DNA from: Pseudomonas sp. B21_DOA
GTDB taxonomy: Bacteria > Pseudomonadota > Gammaproteobacteria > Pseudomonadales > Pseudomonadaceae
Direction: 5' to 3'
DNA: 64,000 bases
Assembly (NCBI GenBank): GCA_030544685.1
Contig: CP086683.1
Location: 186,001-250,000, forward strand
Shown: positions 1-9,949 of the stretch, one piece after another
Position numbering within the stretch: position 1 is the stretch's first letter
Layout: every line of letters starts with the position of its first letter
Position numbers and translations under genes: made by a program
Notes under the pieces: generated by a model
What the model was told of the DNA's origin: nothing
Databases searched by the model: none
The model's input: the letters and a program-made list of their open reading frames with translations, nothing else

Positions 1-322
1 GCAGGTCGTAATCGATTCGGTCCAGCAGACGCGGCGTGCCGTAGCCGCCGCGCAGGCAAATTATCGCGTCGACTTCGGGGTCAGCGAACGCCGCGTGCAG
101 ATCGCGCAGGCGTACGTCGTCACTGCCGGCCAGGTAGCCGTCCTTCTCATAGACACCCGGAAACACCTTCAGCCCATAGCCGCGCGCGCGCATCCATTGC
201 AGCGCTTTTTCAGTGTCTAGGGCGCCGGGGCCGGCAGGCGCGATGACGCCGATCGTCCCCTCAGAGGGCAGCGCCGGTACGGCTCGGTGGGCAATCAGGG
301 TGTGGCTCGGTCGAACGGTCAT
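1..322 (-). CDS. LD-carboxypeptidase (peptidase S66 family), N-terminal part
   Basis: The first about 107 residues of a protein that runs off the left edge. The start is the ATG at 322 (MTVRPSHTLIA). Visible landmarks are the family's N-terminal strand GTIGVIAPAGP and the block ending in ICLRGGYGTPRLLDRIDY, which resembles the nucleophile-elbow region of muramoyltetrapeptide (LD-)carboxypeptidases, where a Ser usually follows GG. S66 enzymes remove the terminal D-Ala from murein tetrapeptides during cell-wall recycling. The catalytic Glu and His lie outside the window. It is transcribed towards the left edge, away from lipA, and separated from it by a terminator. The role fits the peptidoglycan theme of this region (dacA, mpl). 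Confidence 0.8.
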   Translation of the reverse strand, partial: MTVRPSHTLIAHRAVPALPSEGTIGVIAPAGPGALDTEKALQWMRARGYGLKVFPGVYEKDGYLAGSDDVRLRDLHAAFADPEVDAIICLRGGYGTPRLLDRIDYDL

Positions 323-398
323 CCTTGGGCTCCAGCGGTAAAGTCATGCACACACAGTAGTCAGCTGAAGAGGCAAACAAAAGCCCCTTGTCTCAGGC

Positions 399-440
399 AA
401 AAAAATGCCCGCCGAAGGACAGTCCTCGGCGGGCATTTTT
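399..440 (-). terminator. Rho-independent terminator after lipA
   Basis: A 15-bp GC-rich stem (ATGCCCGCCGAAGGA paired with TCCTCGGCGGGCAT) with A-run on one side and T-run on the other, just downstream of the lipA stop at 455. With runs on both sides it could work in both directions. On the minus strand it closes the lipA transcript. Confidence 0.85.
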
Positions 441-454
441 GCATCGGCGCTGAA

Positions 455-1476
455 TCAGGAACCCAGCAGCTCGGCCTTGACCAGCTTCGCCTGCTCGTCG
501 GCGTGGTACGAGGAACGTACCAGTGGGCCAGACGCAACGTTCTTGAAGCCCATCTTGTAACCTTCCTCGGCGAACCAGGCGAAGGTGTCCGGATGGACGA
601 AGCGCTGCACCGGCAAGTGGCTGCGCGACGGTTGCAGGTATTGACCGAGGGTCAGCATGTCGATGTCGTGTTCGCGCATGCGCTTCATGACTTCGATGAC
701 TTCCTCGTCGGTCTCGCCCAGACCCAGCATCAGGCCGGACTTGGTCGGAATGTGCGGCATCATCTGCTTGAAGCGTTGCAACAGGGTCAGCGACCACTGG
801 TAGTCCGAGCCCGGACGCGCAGCCTTGTACAGGCGCGGCACGGTTTCCAGGTTGTGGTTGAACACATCCGGCGGCTCGGCGGCGGTGATTTCCAGGGCGA
901 TGTCCATGCGGCCACGGTAGTCCGGGACCAAGGTCTCGAGCTGCACGTTCGGCGACAGTTTGCGGATTTCGCGGATGCAGTCGGCAAAGTGCTGGGCACC
1001 GCCGTCACGCAGGTCGTCACGGTCAACCGAGGTGATCACCACGTATTTGAGCTTGAGGTCGGCGATAGCGATCGCCAGGCTTTCCGGCTCGTTGACGTCC
1101 AGTGGCTTCGGACGACCGTGGCCAACGTCGCAGAACGGGCAGCGACGGGTGCAGATATCGCCCATGATCATGAAGGTCGCGGTGCCGCCGGAGAAGCATT
1201 CGCCGAGGTTCGGGCAGGACGCTTCTTCGCAGACACTGTGCAGCTTGTGCTTGCGCAGCAGGCTCTTGATGCGGTCGACTTCCGGCGAAACCGGAATGCG
1301 CACACGGATCCAGTCGGGTTTTTCGGCAGTTCGGTGGTCGGGATGATCTTGACCGGGATGCGTGCAACCTTCTCGGCGCCGCGCAGCTTGACGCCGGCTT
1401 CAACCTTGGGACGCGGGGCCGGGCGCTCGGTCACGTCGAGCGTCGGGATCATGGTTTGCACTGCATCAGTAGTCAT
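455..1476 (-). CDS. lipA: Lipoyl synthase LipA (apparent single-base frameshift)
   Basis: Radical-SAM enzyme that inserts two sulfurs into octanoyl groups on E2 and GcvH proteins. The start at 1476 gives MTTDAVQTM; the corrected protein is about 340 residues, normal for pseudomonads. Cluster ligands are visible: the auxiliary set [12 protein letters not shown], the radical-SAM set CTRRCPFC, and the C-terminal RSSY serine ligand. The N-terminal 50 residues and the rest are in different frames. The break is at the T-run 1319-1323, where five T's occur and six are needed to read LPKKPDW. lipA is required for aerobic growth on most media, so a sequencing deletion is more likely than a real mutation. 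It lies 1 bp after lipB, so the two are probably cotranscribed. Confidence 0.95.
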
Positions 1477-1477
1477 A

Positions 1478-2128
1478 TCAGTCGATTCCGCCCGTGAGGG
1501 TCGTCTGCTCAGCATAGTCGAGGTGTTTGACGAGCTGCGCGCGCAGCCGGGCACTTACCTCGGCAAATTCAATCGATCCTGCGTGATCGCTCAGCTGGGT
1601 CATGGCCAGCCCGGCGTAGCCGCAGGGATTAATCCGTCGAAACGGTTCCAGGTTCATATCCACGTTCAGGGCCAGGCCATGAAAGGAACAACCGTGGCGA
1701 ATGCGCAAACCCAGAGAAGCGATTTTCGCTCCATCGACATACACGCCGGGAGCATCTGGCTTGGCGGCGGCGGTGACGCCGTAGCTGGCCAGCAGTTCGA
1801 TCAGGCAGGCTTCCATGCGGCTGACCAGATCACGCACGCCGAAACCCAGCTTGCGCACATCCAGTAACAGATAGGCCACCAGTTGCCCGGGGCCATGATA
1901 AGTCACTTGGCCGCCACGATCGACCTGCACCACCGGAATATCTCCCGGCAACAACAAGTGTTCGGCCTTGCCGGCCTGGCCCTGGGTGAACACCGGCGGG
2001 TGTTCGACGAGCCAGATTTCGTCGGCGGCATCGCTGCCGCGTTCGTTGGTGAAGCGCTGCATGGCATGCCAGACCGGCTCGTAAGCCATCTGGCCCAGCT
2101 CGCGAAAGCCCAGCGTGCCGTGCATCAC
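1478..2128 (-). CDS. lipB: Octanoyltransferase LipB
   Basis: Transfers octanoate from acyl carrier protein to lipoyl domains, giving the substrate of LipA. The 216 residues contain the family signature [12 protein letters not shown], the catalytic lysine in DGAKIASLG, the [11 protein letters not shown] strand and the catalytic cysteine in INPCGYAG. Length is typical. The start overlaps the stop of the upstream DUF493 gene by 4 bp (ATGA), and lipA follows 1 bp after its stop, so this is a tight lipoate operon. Confidence 0.96.
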   Translation of the reverse strand: MMHGTLGFRELGQMAYEPVWHAMQRFTNERGSDAADEIWLVEHPPVFTQGQAGKAEHLLLPGDIPVVQVDRGGQVTYHGPGQLVAYLLLDVRKLGFGVRDLVSRMEACLIELLASYGVTAAAKPDAPGVYVDGAKIASLGLRIRHGCSFHGLALNVDMNLEPFRRINPCGYAGLAMTQLSDHAGSIEFAEVSARLRAQLVKHLDYAEQTTLTGGID

Positions 2129-2400
2129 AACACCATGTGCACGAAGCCGGTCGCCCGCAGTTCGCTGTTGATGTTGTACAGCTGATCCTGGTCGGTGGCG
2201 ACGATGTGCAACTGAATAGTGGTGTATTTGCCGTTGGTGCTTTGACGTTCGTCGATACGCTCATCATTGATGGTCGCGTGTTTCTTGACGATGTCGATGA
2301 TCTTGTCTTTGTTGCCTACACCGGTATCGCTGATCACCTTGACGGGATAGTCCGTGACAGGGAATTCGATCTTTGGCGCCTTTACTTCGGTATCGGTCAT
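2125..2400 (-). CDS. DUF493 family protein (YbeD-like)
   Basis: A 91-residue protein starting [14 protein letters not shown]. It matches the YbeD/UPF0250 family, small ferredoxin-fold proteins that sit between dacA and lipB in many gammaproteobacteria. Their exact function is unsettled; a regulatory ACT-like role has been suggested. I chose the ATG at 2400 over an in-frame start further upstream because family members begin here. It overlaps lipB by 4 bp, which argues for translational coupling. Confidence 0.9.
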   Translation of the reverse strand: MTDTEVKAPKIEFPVTDYPVKVISDTGVGNKDKIIDIVKKHATINDERIDERQSTNGKYTTIQLHIVATDQDQLYNINSELRATGFVHMVL

Positions 2401-2438
2401 GGCGTAACGGCCTCTAGAGTGCAAGCCGTGGTAACGCA

Positions 2439-2471
2439 CATGGCCCCGCACCGGATCGGGGCGGGGCCATG
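2439..2471 (-). other. Hairpin between dacA and the DUF493 gene
   Basis: An 11-bp perfect stem (CATGGCCCCGC / GCGGGGCCATG) starts about 16 bp after the dacA stop. It has no T-run, so it may be a weak terminator, a processing site or an mRNA-stabilising hairpin separating dacA from the lipoate genes. Confidence 0.5.
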
Positions 2472-2486
2472 CAGGTCAACACTGAA

Positions 2487-3644
2487 TCAGTTGAACAAGC
2501 CGTAGAAGAATAGACGGATGCTATCCCACATGCGGCGGAAGATACCACCCTCCTCGACGCCATCCAGAGCGATCAGGTCGGCGCTGTGCACCACCTTGTC
2601 TTCCAGTTTGACTTCGACTTTACCGATCACGTCGCCCTTGGCGATTGGCGCAACCAGTTGCGGGTTCATGGTCATGCTGGCAGCGAGCTTCTTCAACTGA
2701 CCTTTTGGCAGAGTCATGGTCAGGTCTTGCGCCAGGCCGGCCTTGACCTGGCTGGTGGTGCCTTTCCATACCGGCGCCTGCGCCAGCTCAGTGCCCTTCT
2801 GATAGAAGGTCTGGGTTTCGAAGAAGCGGAAACCGTAGGTCAGCAGCTTCTGGGTTTCAGCGGCGCGGGCCACTTCGCTGTTGGTGCCGAACACCACGGC
2901 GATCAGGCGCTGGCCGTCACGTACCGCCGAGGACACCATGCAGTAGCCGGCTTCGTCGGTGTGGCCGGTTTTCAGACCGTCAACGGTCTTGTCGCGCCAC
3001 AGCAGCAGGTTGCGGTTAGGCTGCTTGATGCCATTCCAGAAGAACTCTTTCTGCGAGTAGATCGCATAGTGAGCCGGGTCTTCGTGGATGATCGCACGGG
3101 CCAGAATCGCCATGTCGTGCGCCGACGAGTAGTGCTCAGGATTCGGCAGACCGGTCGGGTTCATGAAATGGGTATTGGTCATGCCCAGTTCGGTGACGGT
3201 CTTGTTCATCAGGTCGGCGAAGGCGTCTTCGCTGCCGGCGATGTGCTCGGCCAGGGCGACGCTGGCGTCGTTACCGGACTGGATGATGATGCCGTGCAGC
3301 AGGTCGCTGACAGTCACCTGCGAGCCGACCTTGATGAACATCCGCGAACCGCCGGTGCGCCAGGCGTTTTCGCTGACGGTCACCGGGTCGTTCTCGCCGA
3401 TCTGGCCGCGACGGATTTCCAGGGTCGCGATGTACGCGGTCATCAGCTTGGTCAGGCTGGCCGGTGGCAGACGCTGGTCGCCGTTGTTTTCGACCAGCAC
3501 GTTGCCGCTGCTGGCGTCCATCAGAACATAGGCCTTGGCGGCCAGTTGTGGTGGCGACGGCATCATCTCGGCCGCGAAGGCGGCTGGCGAGAGGAGCAGC
3601 GGGACTAGCAGACACAGGCGTTTGGCAAAGGTGGTGATGTTCAT
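2487..3644 (-). CDS. dacA: D-alanyl-D-alanine carboxypeptidase (PBP5/6 type)
   Basis: Low-molecular-weight penicillin-binding protein that trims the terminal D-Ala of murein pentapeptides in the periplasm. The 385 residues begin with a signal peptide (about residues 1-24, cleavage near AFAA/E). The three active-site motifs are present: SLTK (S63-K66), SGN (123-125) and KTG (225-227). The C-terminal end has an aromatic amphipathic segment (SIRLFFYGLFN) that anchors PBP5-type enzymes to the inner membrane. In P. aeruginosa the equivalent gene is called dacC. Next to rlpA, mltB, rodA and mrdA, it is part of a wall-synthesis cluster. Confidence 0.95.
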   Translation of the reverse strand: MNITTFAKRLCLLVPLLLSPAAFAAEMMPSPPQLAAKAYVLMDASSGNVLVENNGDQRLPPASLTKLMTAYIATLEIRRGQIGENDPVTVSENAWRTGGSRMFIKVGSQVTVSDLLHGIIIQSGNDASVALAEHIAGSEDAFADLMNKTVTELGMTNTHFMNPTGLPNPEHYSSAHDMAILARAIIHEDPAHYAIYSQKEFFWNGIKQPNRNLLLWRDKTVDGLKTGHTDEAGYCMVSSAVRDGQRLIAVVFGTNSEVARAAETQKLLTYGFRFFETQTFYQKGTELAQAPVWKGTTSQVKAGLAQDLTMTLPKGQLKKLAASMTMNPQLVAPIAKGDVIGKVEVKLEDKVVHSADLIALDGVEEGGIFRRMWDSIRLFFYGLFN

Positions 3645-3830
3645 CCGTCTCTCGAAATCGCTAATGGAAACTTGCCCGAAGGCAAAACTTATTCAGACAG
3701 CCTTCTAACGGGCCATCGCGTGTTCAGTTGCTCACTCCAGTCACCCTTGCCGGGCTTTTGTTCTTCGAAGAGCCAACAACCTGGTTCACCCCCGAATACC
3801 GCAAGTGAACCGTCAATCAAGGTCTACGTA

Positions 3831-4839
3831 TTACTCGCTGACCACGCTGGGCGAACCCAGATTGGCCAGACGCACACTGTTCTGCACCTGGGCGATCTCA
3901 CCCGGCGAGCCGATCGGCCCCAGGCGTACCCGGTGCAGGGTCTGCTGATTGCGCACGATCGAACTGATGAACACCGGCGCGCTCACCATCCCGCTGAGCT
4001 TCGACCTCAGCAGTTCGGCAGCGTCCGGGTTGGCGAACGCGCCCACCTGCAGATACTGGCCAGACGCTGGTGCAGAAGCGTTTTTTTGCATCGATCTGCA
4101 CCGGCACCACGGCCGCCGCGTGTTGCTGCGGTGGCGGTGTCCATTGCTCGACGGTGCCGGCCGACGCTGTAATCGCTGGCGCGCTATTCTGCGCTACTTG
4201 CGGCTCGTTGAGCATCAGCGGCGCCGGACGGCCCTTGGCTGCCCACCACTGTTGCGGATCGATGCCTTCGACCTTGACCCGCGCGGTGCCGGTTTCGGCA
4301 TAGCCGAGTTTCTTCGCCGCCGCGTAGGACAAATCGATGATGCGATCGGAGTAGAACGGCCCACGGTCGTTGACGCGCAGGATCACCGTCTTGTTGTTGT
4401 CCAGGTTGGTCACCCGGACGTAGCTTGGCAGCGGCAAGGTCTTGTGCGCAGCGCTCATGCCGTACAGGTCATACACTTCGCCGTTGGCGGTGTTCTGGCC
4501 ATGGAACTTGGTGCCGTACCAGGACGCCGTACCTGAGGCCACGTAGGTCTTGGATTCCTGCAACGGGAAATAGGTCTTGCCCAGCACGGTGTAAGGGTTG
4601 GCCTTGTACGGGCCGGTGTGCAGGGTCGGTGTCGCATCGGGGATGCGCGAAACATCGACATCCCACCAAGGCGCGCCGTCTTTGTGCGCGCGATTGATGT
4701 CCAGGCCCGGTTGGGCGCGGACAGCGGTGGACGGGGATTTCTGCGTCGGCGTGCGGCTGGTCGTGCAACTGGCAACCAGGACTGCCAACGCAGCGAAAGC
4801 CACCAGCTTCAGGGGTTTATTGTTAGGCAATGCCTGCAT
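3831..4839 (-). CDS. rlpA: Septal ring lytic transglycosylase / lipoprotein RlpA (apparent frameshift)
   Basis: Outer-membrane lipoprotein that in P. aeruginosa cleaves denuded glycan strands at the septum. The start at 4839 gives a lipoprotein signal with lipobox LVASC. A double-psi beta-barrel follows (GTASWYGTKFHG, later VNDRGPF), then a Pro/Gln/Ala linker, then a C-terminal SPOR domain (YLQVGAFANPDAAELL onwards) that binds denuded peptidoglycan. The SPOR domain is in another frame from the rest. The break is at the T-run 4081-4087, where seven bases occur and six keep the frame, the only apparent insertion in this window. Corrected length is about 335. It overlaps the mltB stop by 1 bp (TAATG). 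Confidence 0.93.
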
Positions 4840-5849
4840 TACTTGACGCCCCGTGCTTGTACCAGCTGTTCAGACAGTTGATGTACGGCCATGGCGTACA
4901 TCACGCTGCGGTTATAACGCGTGATCGCGTAGAAATTCTGCAGGCCCATCCAGTATTCAGGGCCGTTGTCGCCTTCGAGGCGAAATGCGGTAACCGGCAT
5001 ATCATCGCGCAGCGCATCATGACTCGACCAGCCCAGCGCCCGCAACTCTGCGACCGTTTTCACCGGTTCGATACCGCTGGTCAGGCCTTCATCAGCCTGC
5101 TCGCCGCGTACATCGGCGCGGCTGACCACCGGCTCACCGGCGACCCAGCCATGGCGCTTGAAATAGCTGGCGACGCTGCCAATGGCATCGTCCGGGTTGT
5201 TCCAGATATTGATGTGACCGTCGCCGTCGAAGTCCACCGCGTAGGCGCGGAAGCTGCTCGGCATGAATTGCGGCAGCCCCATTGCCCCGGCGTAAGAGCC
5301 TTTGAGGGTCAGTGGATCGACCTGCTCTTCACGGGCCAGCAGAAGGAACTCACGTAGCTCCTTGCGGAAAAATTCGGCACGGGGAGGATAGTCGAAGCCC
5401 AGGGTCGATAAAGCATCGATCACGCGGAAATTGCCGGTATTACGTCCGAAAAAGGTCTCGACGCCGATGATCGACACGATGACTTGTGCCGGCACGCCGT
5501 ATTCTTGCTCGGCACGGGCCAGGGTCGCCTCGTGCTGACGCCAGAAGTCGACACCCCGGGCGATGCGCGCGTCGGTGATGAACATCGGTCGATATTCGTT
5601 CCACTGCTTGACCCGTTCGGCGGGTTTGGAGATGGCGTCGAGAATCGACTGCTTGCGTTGCGCCTCGCGGAACACACCCATCAGTTGTTCACCGGCGAAA
5701 CCGTAGTCGCGGGTCATTTCGCCGACAAATTCGGCCACCTGCGGCGAGCCTTCATAGTCGCCGGCCAGCGCTTCCTGCACGCTTCCCAGCAGGCCCACCA
5801 GGCCAACCAGCGGCGCGCATCGAGTCGCCCAGCCACGCATTACTTGCAT
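4839..5849 (-). CDS. mltB: Membrane-bound lytic murein transglycosylase B family
   Basis: Cleaves the MurNAc-GlcNAc bond to give 1,6-anhydro ends. The catalytic glutamate is in GVETFFGRNTGNF (E131 from this start); MGLPQFMPSS and DGDGHINIWN are also family hallmarks. I chose the ATG at 5849 because AAGGTGAAGAG lies just upstream. An in-frame ATG at 5885 would overlap rodA by 19 bp. The N-terminus is a hydrophobic secretion signal ending near EALA. It lacks an obvious lipobox cysteine, so it may be a soluble periplasmic form (Slt-B like) rather than a lipoprotein. It sits between rodA and rlpA in one apparent operon. Confidence 0.93.
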   Translation of the reverse strand: MQVMRGWATRCAPLVGLVGLLGSVQEALAGDYEGSPQVAEFVGEMTRDYGFAGEQLMGVFREAQRKQSILDAISKPAERVKQWNEYRPMFITDARIARGVDFWRQHEATLARAEQEYGVPAQVIVSIIGVETFFGRNTGNFRVIDALSTLGFDYPPRAEFFRKELREFLLLAREEQVDPLTLKGSYAGAMGLPQFMPSSFRAYAVDFDGDGHINIWNNPDDAIGSVASYFKRHGWVAGEPVVSRADVRGEQADEGLTSGIEPVKTVAELRALGWSSHDALRDDMPVTAFRLEGDNGPEYWMGLQNFYAITRYNRSVMYAMAVHQLSEQLVQARGVK

Positions 5850-5866
5850 TGCACTCTTCACCTTAT

Positions 5867-7008
5867 TCAAACCTGTGCGATCCACTTGCGATGGGTATGG
5901 ATCGACATCAAAACCCCAAACGCTGACAGCAGCGTCACCAGCGAAGTTCCTCCGTAGCTAATGAACGGCAACGGCACCCCCACGACCGGCAACAGGCCAC
6001 TGACCATACCGATGTTGACGAAAACGTAAACAAAAAAGTCATGGTCAACGCACCGGCGAGCAATTTGCCGAACAGCGTTTGTGCCTGGGCAGTGATCACC
6101 AGCCCACGACCGATCAACAACAGATAGATCAGCAGCAGTGCGCAAATTCCCACCAGACCGAACTCTTCGCCAAGCACGGCGATAATGAAGTCGGTGTGGC
6201 TTTCCGGAAGAAAGTCCAAGTGCGACTGGGTACCGAGCAACCAGCCTTTGCCGAACACGCCACCGGAACCGATCGCGGCTTTCGACTGAATGATGTTCCA
6301 GCCGGTGCCCAGCGGATCACTTTCCGGGTCGAGAAAGGTCAGGACCCGCTGCTTCTGGTAGTCGTGCATGACGAAGAACCACATCGCCACCGACACCGGC
6401 ACCGCCGCCGCCAGCACGCTGAGAATCCAGCGCCAGCGCAAGCCGCCCATGAACAGCACGAAGGCGCCACCGGCGAGAATCAGCAGCGAGGTGCCGAGAT
6501 CCGGCTGGCGCACGATCAGAATGAACGGCACACCAATCAGCATCAGGCTGATGCCGACGTGCTTGAGCTGCGGCGGCAAGGTGCGTTTGGACAGATACCA
6601 GGCGATGGTCGCCGGCATCAGGATCTTCATGAATTCCGAGGGCTGGAAGCGGATCACCCCGGGAATGTTGATCCAGCGCGTGGCGCCCATGGCATTGTGG
6701 CCCATGATGTCGACGACGATCAGCAAGACCACGCCGATTACGTAACCGAGCGGTACCCAACGCGCCATGAAACGCGGCTCGAACTGGGCGATGACAATCA
6801 TCGCCACCAGACCGATACCGAACGATGTGGCCTGCTTGCCCAGCAGATCCCAGCTCTTGCCGCTGGCCGAATACAGCACGAACAGGCTGCCGGCGGCGAG
6901 AATCAGCAACAGGATCAACAGCGGGCCATCGATATGCAGTCTTTGCAGCAACGTCGCGCGGCGACGCATCACATCCTCGCTGGAGAGCATGCGATCGAAG
7001 TTATTCAT
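5867..7008 (-). CDS. rodA: Rod-shape SEDS glycosyltransferase RodA (apparent frameshift)
   Basis: Inner-membrane SEDS polymerase that makes glycan strands for lateral wall growth together with PBP2. The start at 7008 ([12 protein letters not shown]) overlaps the mrdA stop by 8 bp. About ten hydrophobic helices are visible. SEDS landmarks are [22 protein letters not shown] and the C-terminal [11 protein letters not shown]. The last 90 residues are in another frame. The break is at the A-run 6032-6037 (six present, seven needed to read [10 protein letters not shown]). Corrected length is about 380. Losing the C-terminal helices would inactivate RodA, so a sequencing error is likely. Confidence 0.94.
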
Positions 7009-8895
7009 CACGGGCCGTGGCCTCCGCAGTGATTGGGCTGGCGTACTCGGCTTTGAGATGGCCGTCCTGGTCGAGCAACCACGCGTCCATGACCTGGCGC
7101 ACGACCGGCGCGGCCACGCCGGAGCCGGACTCACCGTTCTCGACCATCACCGACACGACGATTTTCGGATCATCGGCCGGGGCGAAACCGACGAACAACG
7201 CGTGGTCGCGATGGCGCTCCTGGACCTTGGAGCGGTCGTATTTTTCGCCCTGCTTGATCGCCACCACCTGCGCGGTACCGGACTTGCCGGCGATGCGGTA
7301 TTGCGCGCCGATCGCCGCTTTGCGCGCGGTACCACGGGCACCGTGCATCACCTGCTGCATGCCGTGGTTGACCTTGTTCCAGTCGGACGGGTCGCGCAGG
7401 ACGATGTTTGGCATCGGGTTCTCATCCACCGGTTTCACCCCGTCGAGGGATTTGGCCAGGTGCGGACGGTTCCAGATGCCTTTGTTGGCCACCAGCGCCG
7501 TGGCCTGAGCCAGCTGCAGTGGTGTCGATTGCATGTAGCCCTGGCCGATCCCGAGAATCAGGGTTTCGCCGGGGAACCACGCCTGTTTGCGCGTTGCTCG
7601 CTTCCATTCGCGCGATGGCATCAGGCCGGGGATTCTTCGAACATGTCCAGGGAGACCTTCTGACCGATGCCGAACTTGTTCATATAGGTCGACAGCCGAT
7701 CGATGCCGAGCTTGTGCGCCAGGTCATAGAAGTAGGTGTCGTTGGACCGCATGATCGCCGTGTCGAGGTCGACGAAGCCGTCACCGGTACGGTTCCAGTT
7801 GCGGTACTTGTGGTCGTAGTTGGGCAGCATGTAGTAGCCCGGGTCGAACACCCGGCTCGACGCCGTGACCACCCCGGCGTCAAGACCGGCAATCGCCACC
7901 GCCGGTTTGATCGTCGAGCCCGGCGGGTACAGACCGCGCAGCACGCGGTTGAACAGCGGCCGGTCGATGGAGTCGCGCAACTCGGCGTAGGCCTTGAAGC
8001 TGATGCCGGTGACGAACAGGTTGGGGTCAAAACTCGGCTGACTGACCATCGCCAGCACTTCGCCGGTTTTCGGATCGAGCGCCACCACCGCACCACGTCG
8101 CCCGCCCAGCGCGGCCTCAGCGGCTTCCTGCAACTTGATGTCGAGGCTCAGGACGATGTCCTTGCCGGGAATCGGATCGGTGCGTTTGAGCACGCGCAAT
8201 ACGCGGCCACGGGCGTTGGTCTCGACTTCCTCGTAACCGACCTGACCGTGCAATTCCGGCTCGTAGAACCGCTCGATGCCGGTCTTGCCGATGTGGTGGG
8301 TGCCGCTGTAGTTGACCGGATCCAGCGACTTCAGCTCTTTCTCGTTGATCCGCCCCATGTAGCCCACCGAGTGCGCAAAGTGCGCGCCCTGCGGGTAATG
8401 CCGGACCAGTTGCGCGACCACTTCCACCCCGGGCAGGCGGAACTGATTCACCGCGATGCGGGCGATCTGCTCTTCGGTCAGCTCGAACAGGATCGGCACC
8501 GGCTCGAACGGCCGACGCCCCTGCCGCATACGTTTCTCGAAGATCACCCGGTCCTCGGGCGTCAGCTCCAGCACCTCGACGATAACGTCGAGCACCTGCT
8601 GCCAGTCGCCGGAGCGCTCGCGGGTCATGCTCAGGCTGAAGCTCGGCCGGTTGTCGGCCACAACCACGCCGTTGCGGTCGAAAATCAGCCCGCGCGTCGG
8701 CGGAATCGGCTGCACGTGGACGCGGTTGTTTTCCGACAGGGTCGAGTGGTACTCGTACTGGATCACCTGCAGGTAATACAAACGCGCGATCAGCACACAG
8801 ATCAGCGTCACGATCACGATCGCGCCGAACACGACACGGCTACGCACCAGACGGGCGTCCTTTTCGTGGTCCTTGATGCGGATCGGCTGAGACAT
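7001..8895 (-). CDS. mrdA: Penicillin-binding protein 2, elongation transpeptidase (apparent frameshift)
   Basis: Class B PBP that cross-links murein for the elongasome; partner of RodA. It has a short cytoplasmic tail, one transmembrane helix (about residues 20-42), a pedestal domain and a transpeptidase domain with the active-site STIK (S327-K330), SND (in MRSNDTYFY) and, after the break, KSGTAQ. The frame is lost near 7626, where CC occurs and CCC is needed to read EESPGLMPSREW. Corrected length is about 631 residues, as expected. The gene is essential or nearly so in rod-shaped bacteria, so a genuine null is unlikely. The start at 8895 was chosen by homology (MSQPIRIKDHEKD); rlmH lies 10 bp upstream. 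Confidence 0.95.
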
Positions 8896-8905
8896 GAGGG
8901 CAGGC

Positions 8906-9373
8906 TTACTTGTGGTAAGGGTGGCCGGACAACACGGTCCAGGCACGGTACAACTGTTCGCCGATCAGGATTCGCACCAGCGGGTGCGGCAAGGTCAGCG
9001 GCGACAACGACCAGCGCTGGTCAGCGCGGGCACAGACTTCCGGTGCCAGCCCTTCCGGGCCGCCGACCATGAAGTTGACCGTGCGCGAATCCAGGCGCCA
9101 GCGATCGAGTTCGACCGCCAGTTGCTCGGTGCTCCAGGGCTTGCCGTGAACTTCCAGCGTGACGATCCGCTCGTTGTGCCCGACCTTGGCCAGCATGGCT
9201 TCGCCTTCCTGGCGGATGAAACGGGCCACGTCGGCATTCTTGCCACGGGTATTGAGCGGAATTTCCACCAGTTCCAGCGCCAGCTCGGACGGAAGACGCT
9301 TGGCATATTCATGCCAGCCTTCTTCCACCCACTTGGGCATGCGTGAACCGACGGCGATCAGGCGCAGTCGCAC
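8906..9373 (-). CDS. rlmH: 23S rRNA (pseudouridine-1915 N3) methyltransferase RlmH
   Basis: SPOUT-class methyltransferase acting on assembled 70S ribosomes. The 155 residues match the family's standard length. Landmarks are the N-terminal MRLRLIAVG, the SAM-pocket loop VGGPEGL, and the C-terminal [18 protein letters not shown] with the closing HPYHK. It lies between rsfS and mrdA, the usual pseudomonad order, with short gaps suggesting one transcript. Confidence 0.97.
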   Translation of the reverse strand: MRLRLIAVGSRMPKWVEEGWHEYAKRLPSELALELVEIPLNTRGKNADVARFIRQEGEAMLAKVGHNERIVTLEVHGKPWSTEQLAVELDRWRLDSRTVNFMVGGPEGLAPEVCARADQRWSLSPLTLPHPLVRILIGEQLYRAWTVLSGHPYHK

Positions 9374-9382
9374 AGCAATCCC

Positions 9383-9877
9383 TTAGAACTGGTCTTTGTT
9401 GAGCTTGGTGAAATGCTCGTGGGTGTTTTCCGGGCTGTGGTGCTTGGCATCGGCAGCACGGCTTTGCTCGGCACCGGCCCACAGGCGTTCCAGGTCGTAG
9501 AACTGACGCGCCGAGGCGGTCATCATGTGCACGATCACCAGATCGAGGTCGAGCAGCACCCAGTCGCTGTCGCCCTTGCCTTCTTCGCCCAGCGGCTTGG
9601 CGCCCTGCTTTTTCACTTCCTCGCGAACCTTGTCGAGCATCGCGTTGATCTGGCGATTGGAGGTACCGGTGGCGATGATCATGTAGTCAGTGATGCTCTG
9701 CTTGTCGCGCACATCGATGATCTGGATGTCCTGGGCCTTGACGTCTTCCAGCGCAGCGACGGCAATCTTGACCAGTTCGTCGCCCTTGAGCGGCTCGTTG
9801 GTGTTGACGGCTTCCGGCAGTGGCGCGCTCTTGAACGTGCCTTTGCGCTTTACTTTCGGTAGATCTTTATCAGTCAT
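9383..9877 (-). CDS. rsfS: Ribosomal silencing factor RsfS
   Basis: Binds L14 (uL14) and blocks joining of ribosomal subunits in starvation. The core shows AVAALEDVKAQDIQIID, ATGTSNRQINAM and SDWVLLDLDLVIVHMM. With the start at 9877 (MTDKDLPKVKRK) the protein has 164 residues. That includes a basic N-terminal extension of about 30 residues and a polar C-terminal tail beyond the core of about 105 residues. A shorter start inside the extension cannot be excluded. It sits in the usual place next to nadD and rlmH. Confidence 0.93.
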   Translation of the reverse strand: MTDKDLPKVKRKGTFKSAPLPEAVNTNEPLKGDELVKIAVAALEDVKAQDIQIIDVRDKQSITDYMIIATGTSNRQINAMLDKVREEVKKQGAKPLGEEGKGDSDWVLLDLDLVIVHMMTASARQFYDLERLWAGAEQSRAADAKHHSPENTHEHFTKLNKDQF

Positions 9878-9949
9878 ATGAAACTCGTTTTGCTCACGTA
9901 TTCGGCGGCTTGGGGATACGGTGATTCGCATCGGTGAAGCACGCCTTGT

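Noticed and set aside
4070..4095. Programmed ribosomal frameshift in rlpA at the seven-A run
   Set aside because: The A-run looks slippery, but the needed shift is +1, not the common -1, and thirteen unrelated genes carry similar breaks needing the opposite correction. A sequencing error explains all of them more simply.
7001..8895. mrdA, rodA and lipA as true pseudogenes
   Set aside because: They encode essential or near-essential functions with no second copy in the window. Every other residue is conserved, which does not fit decay.
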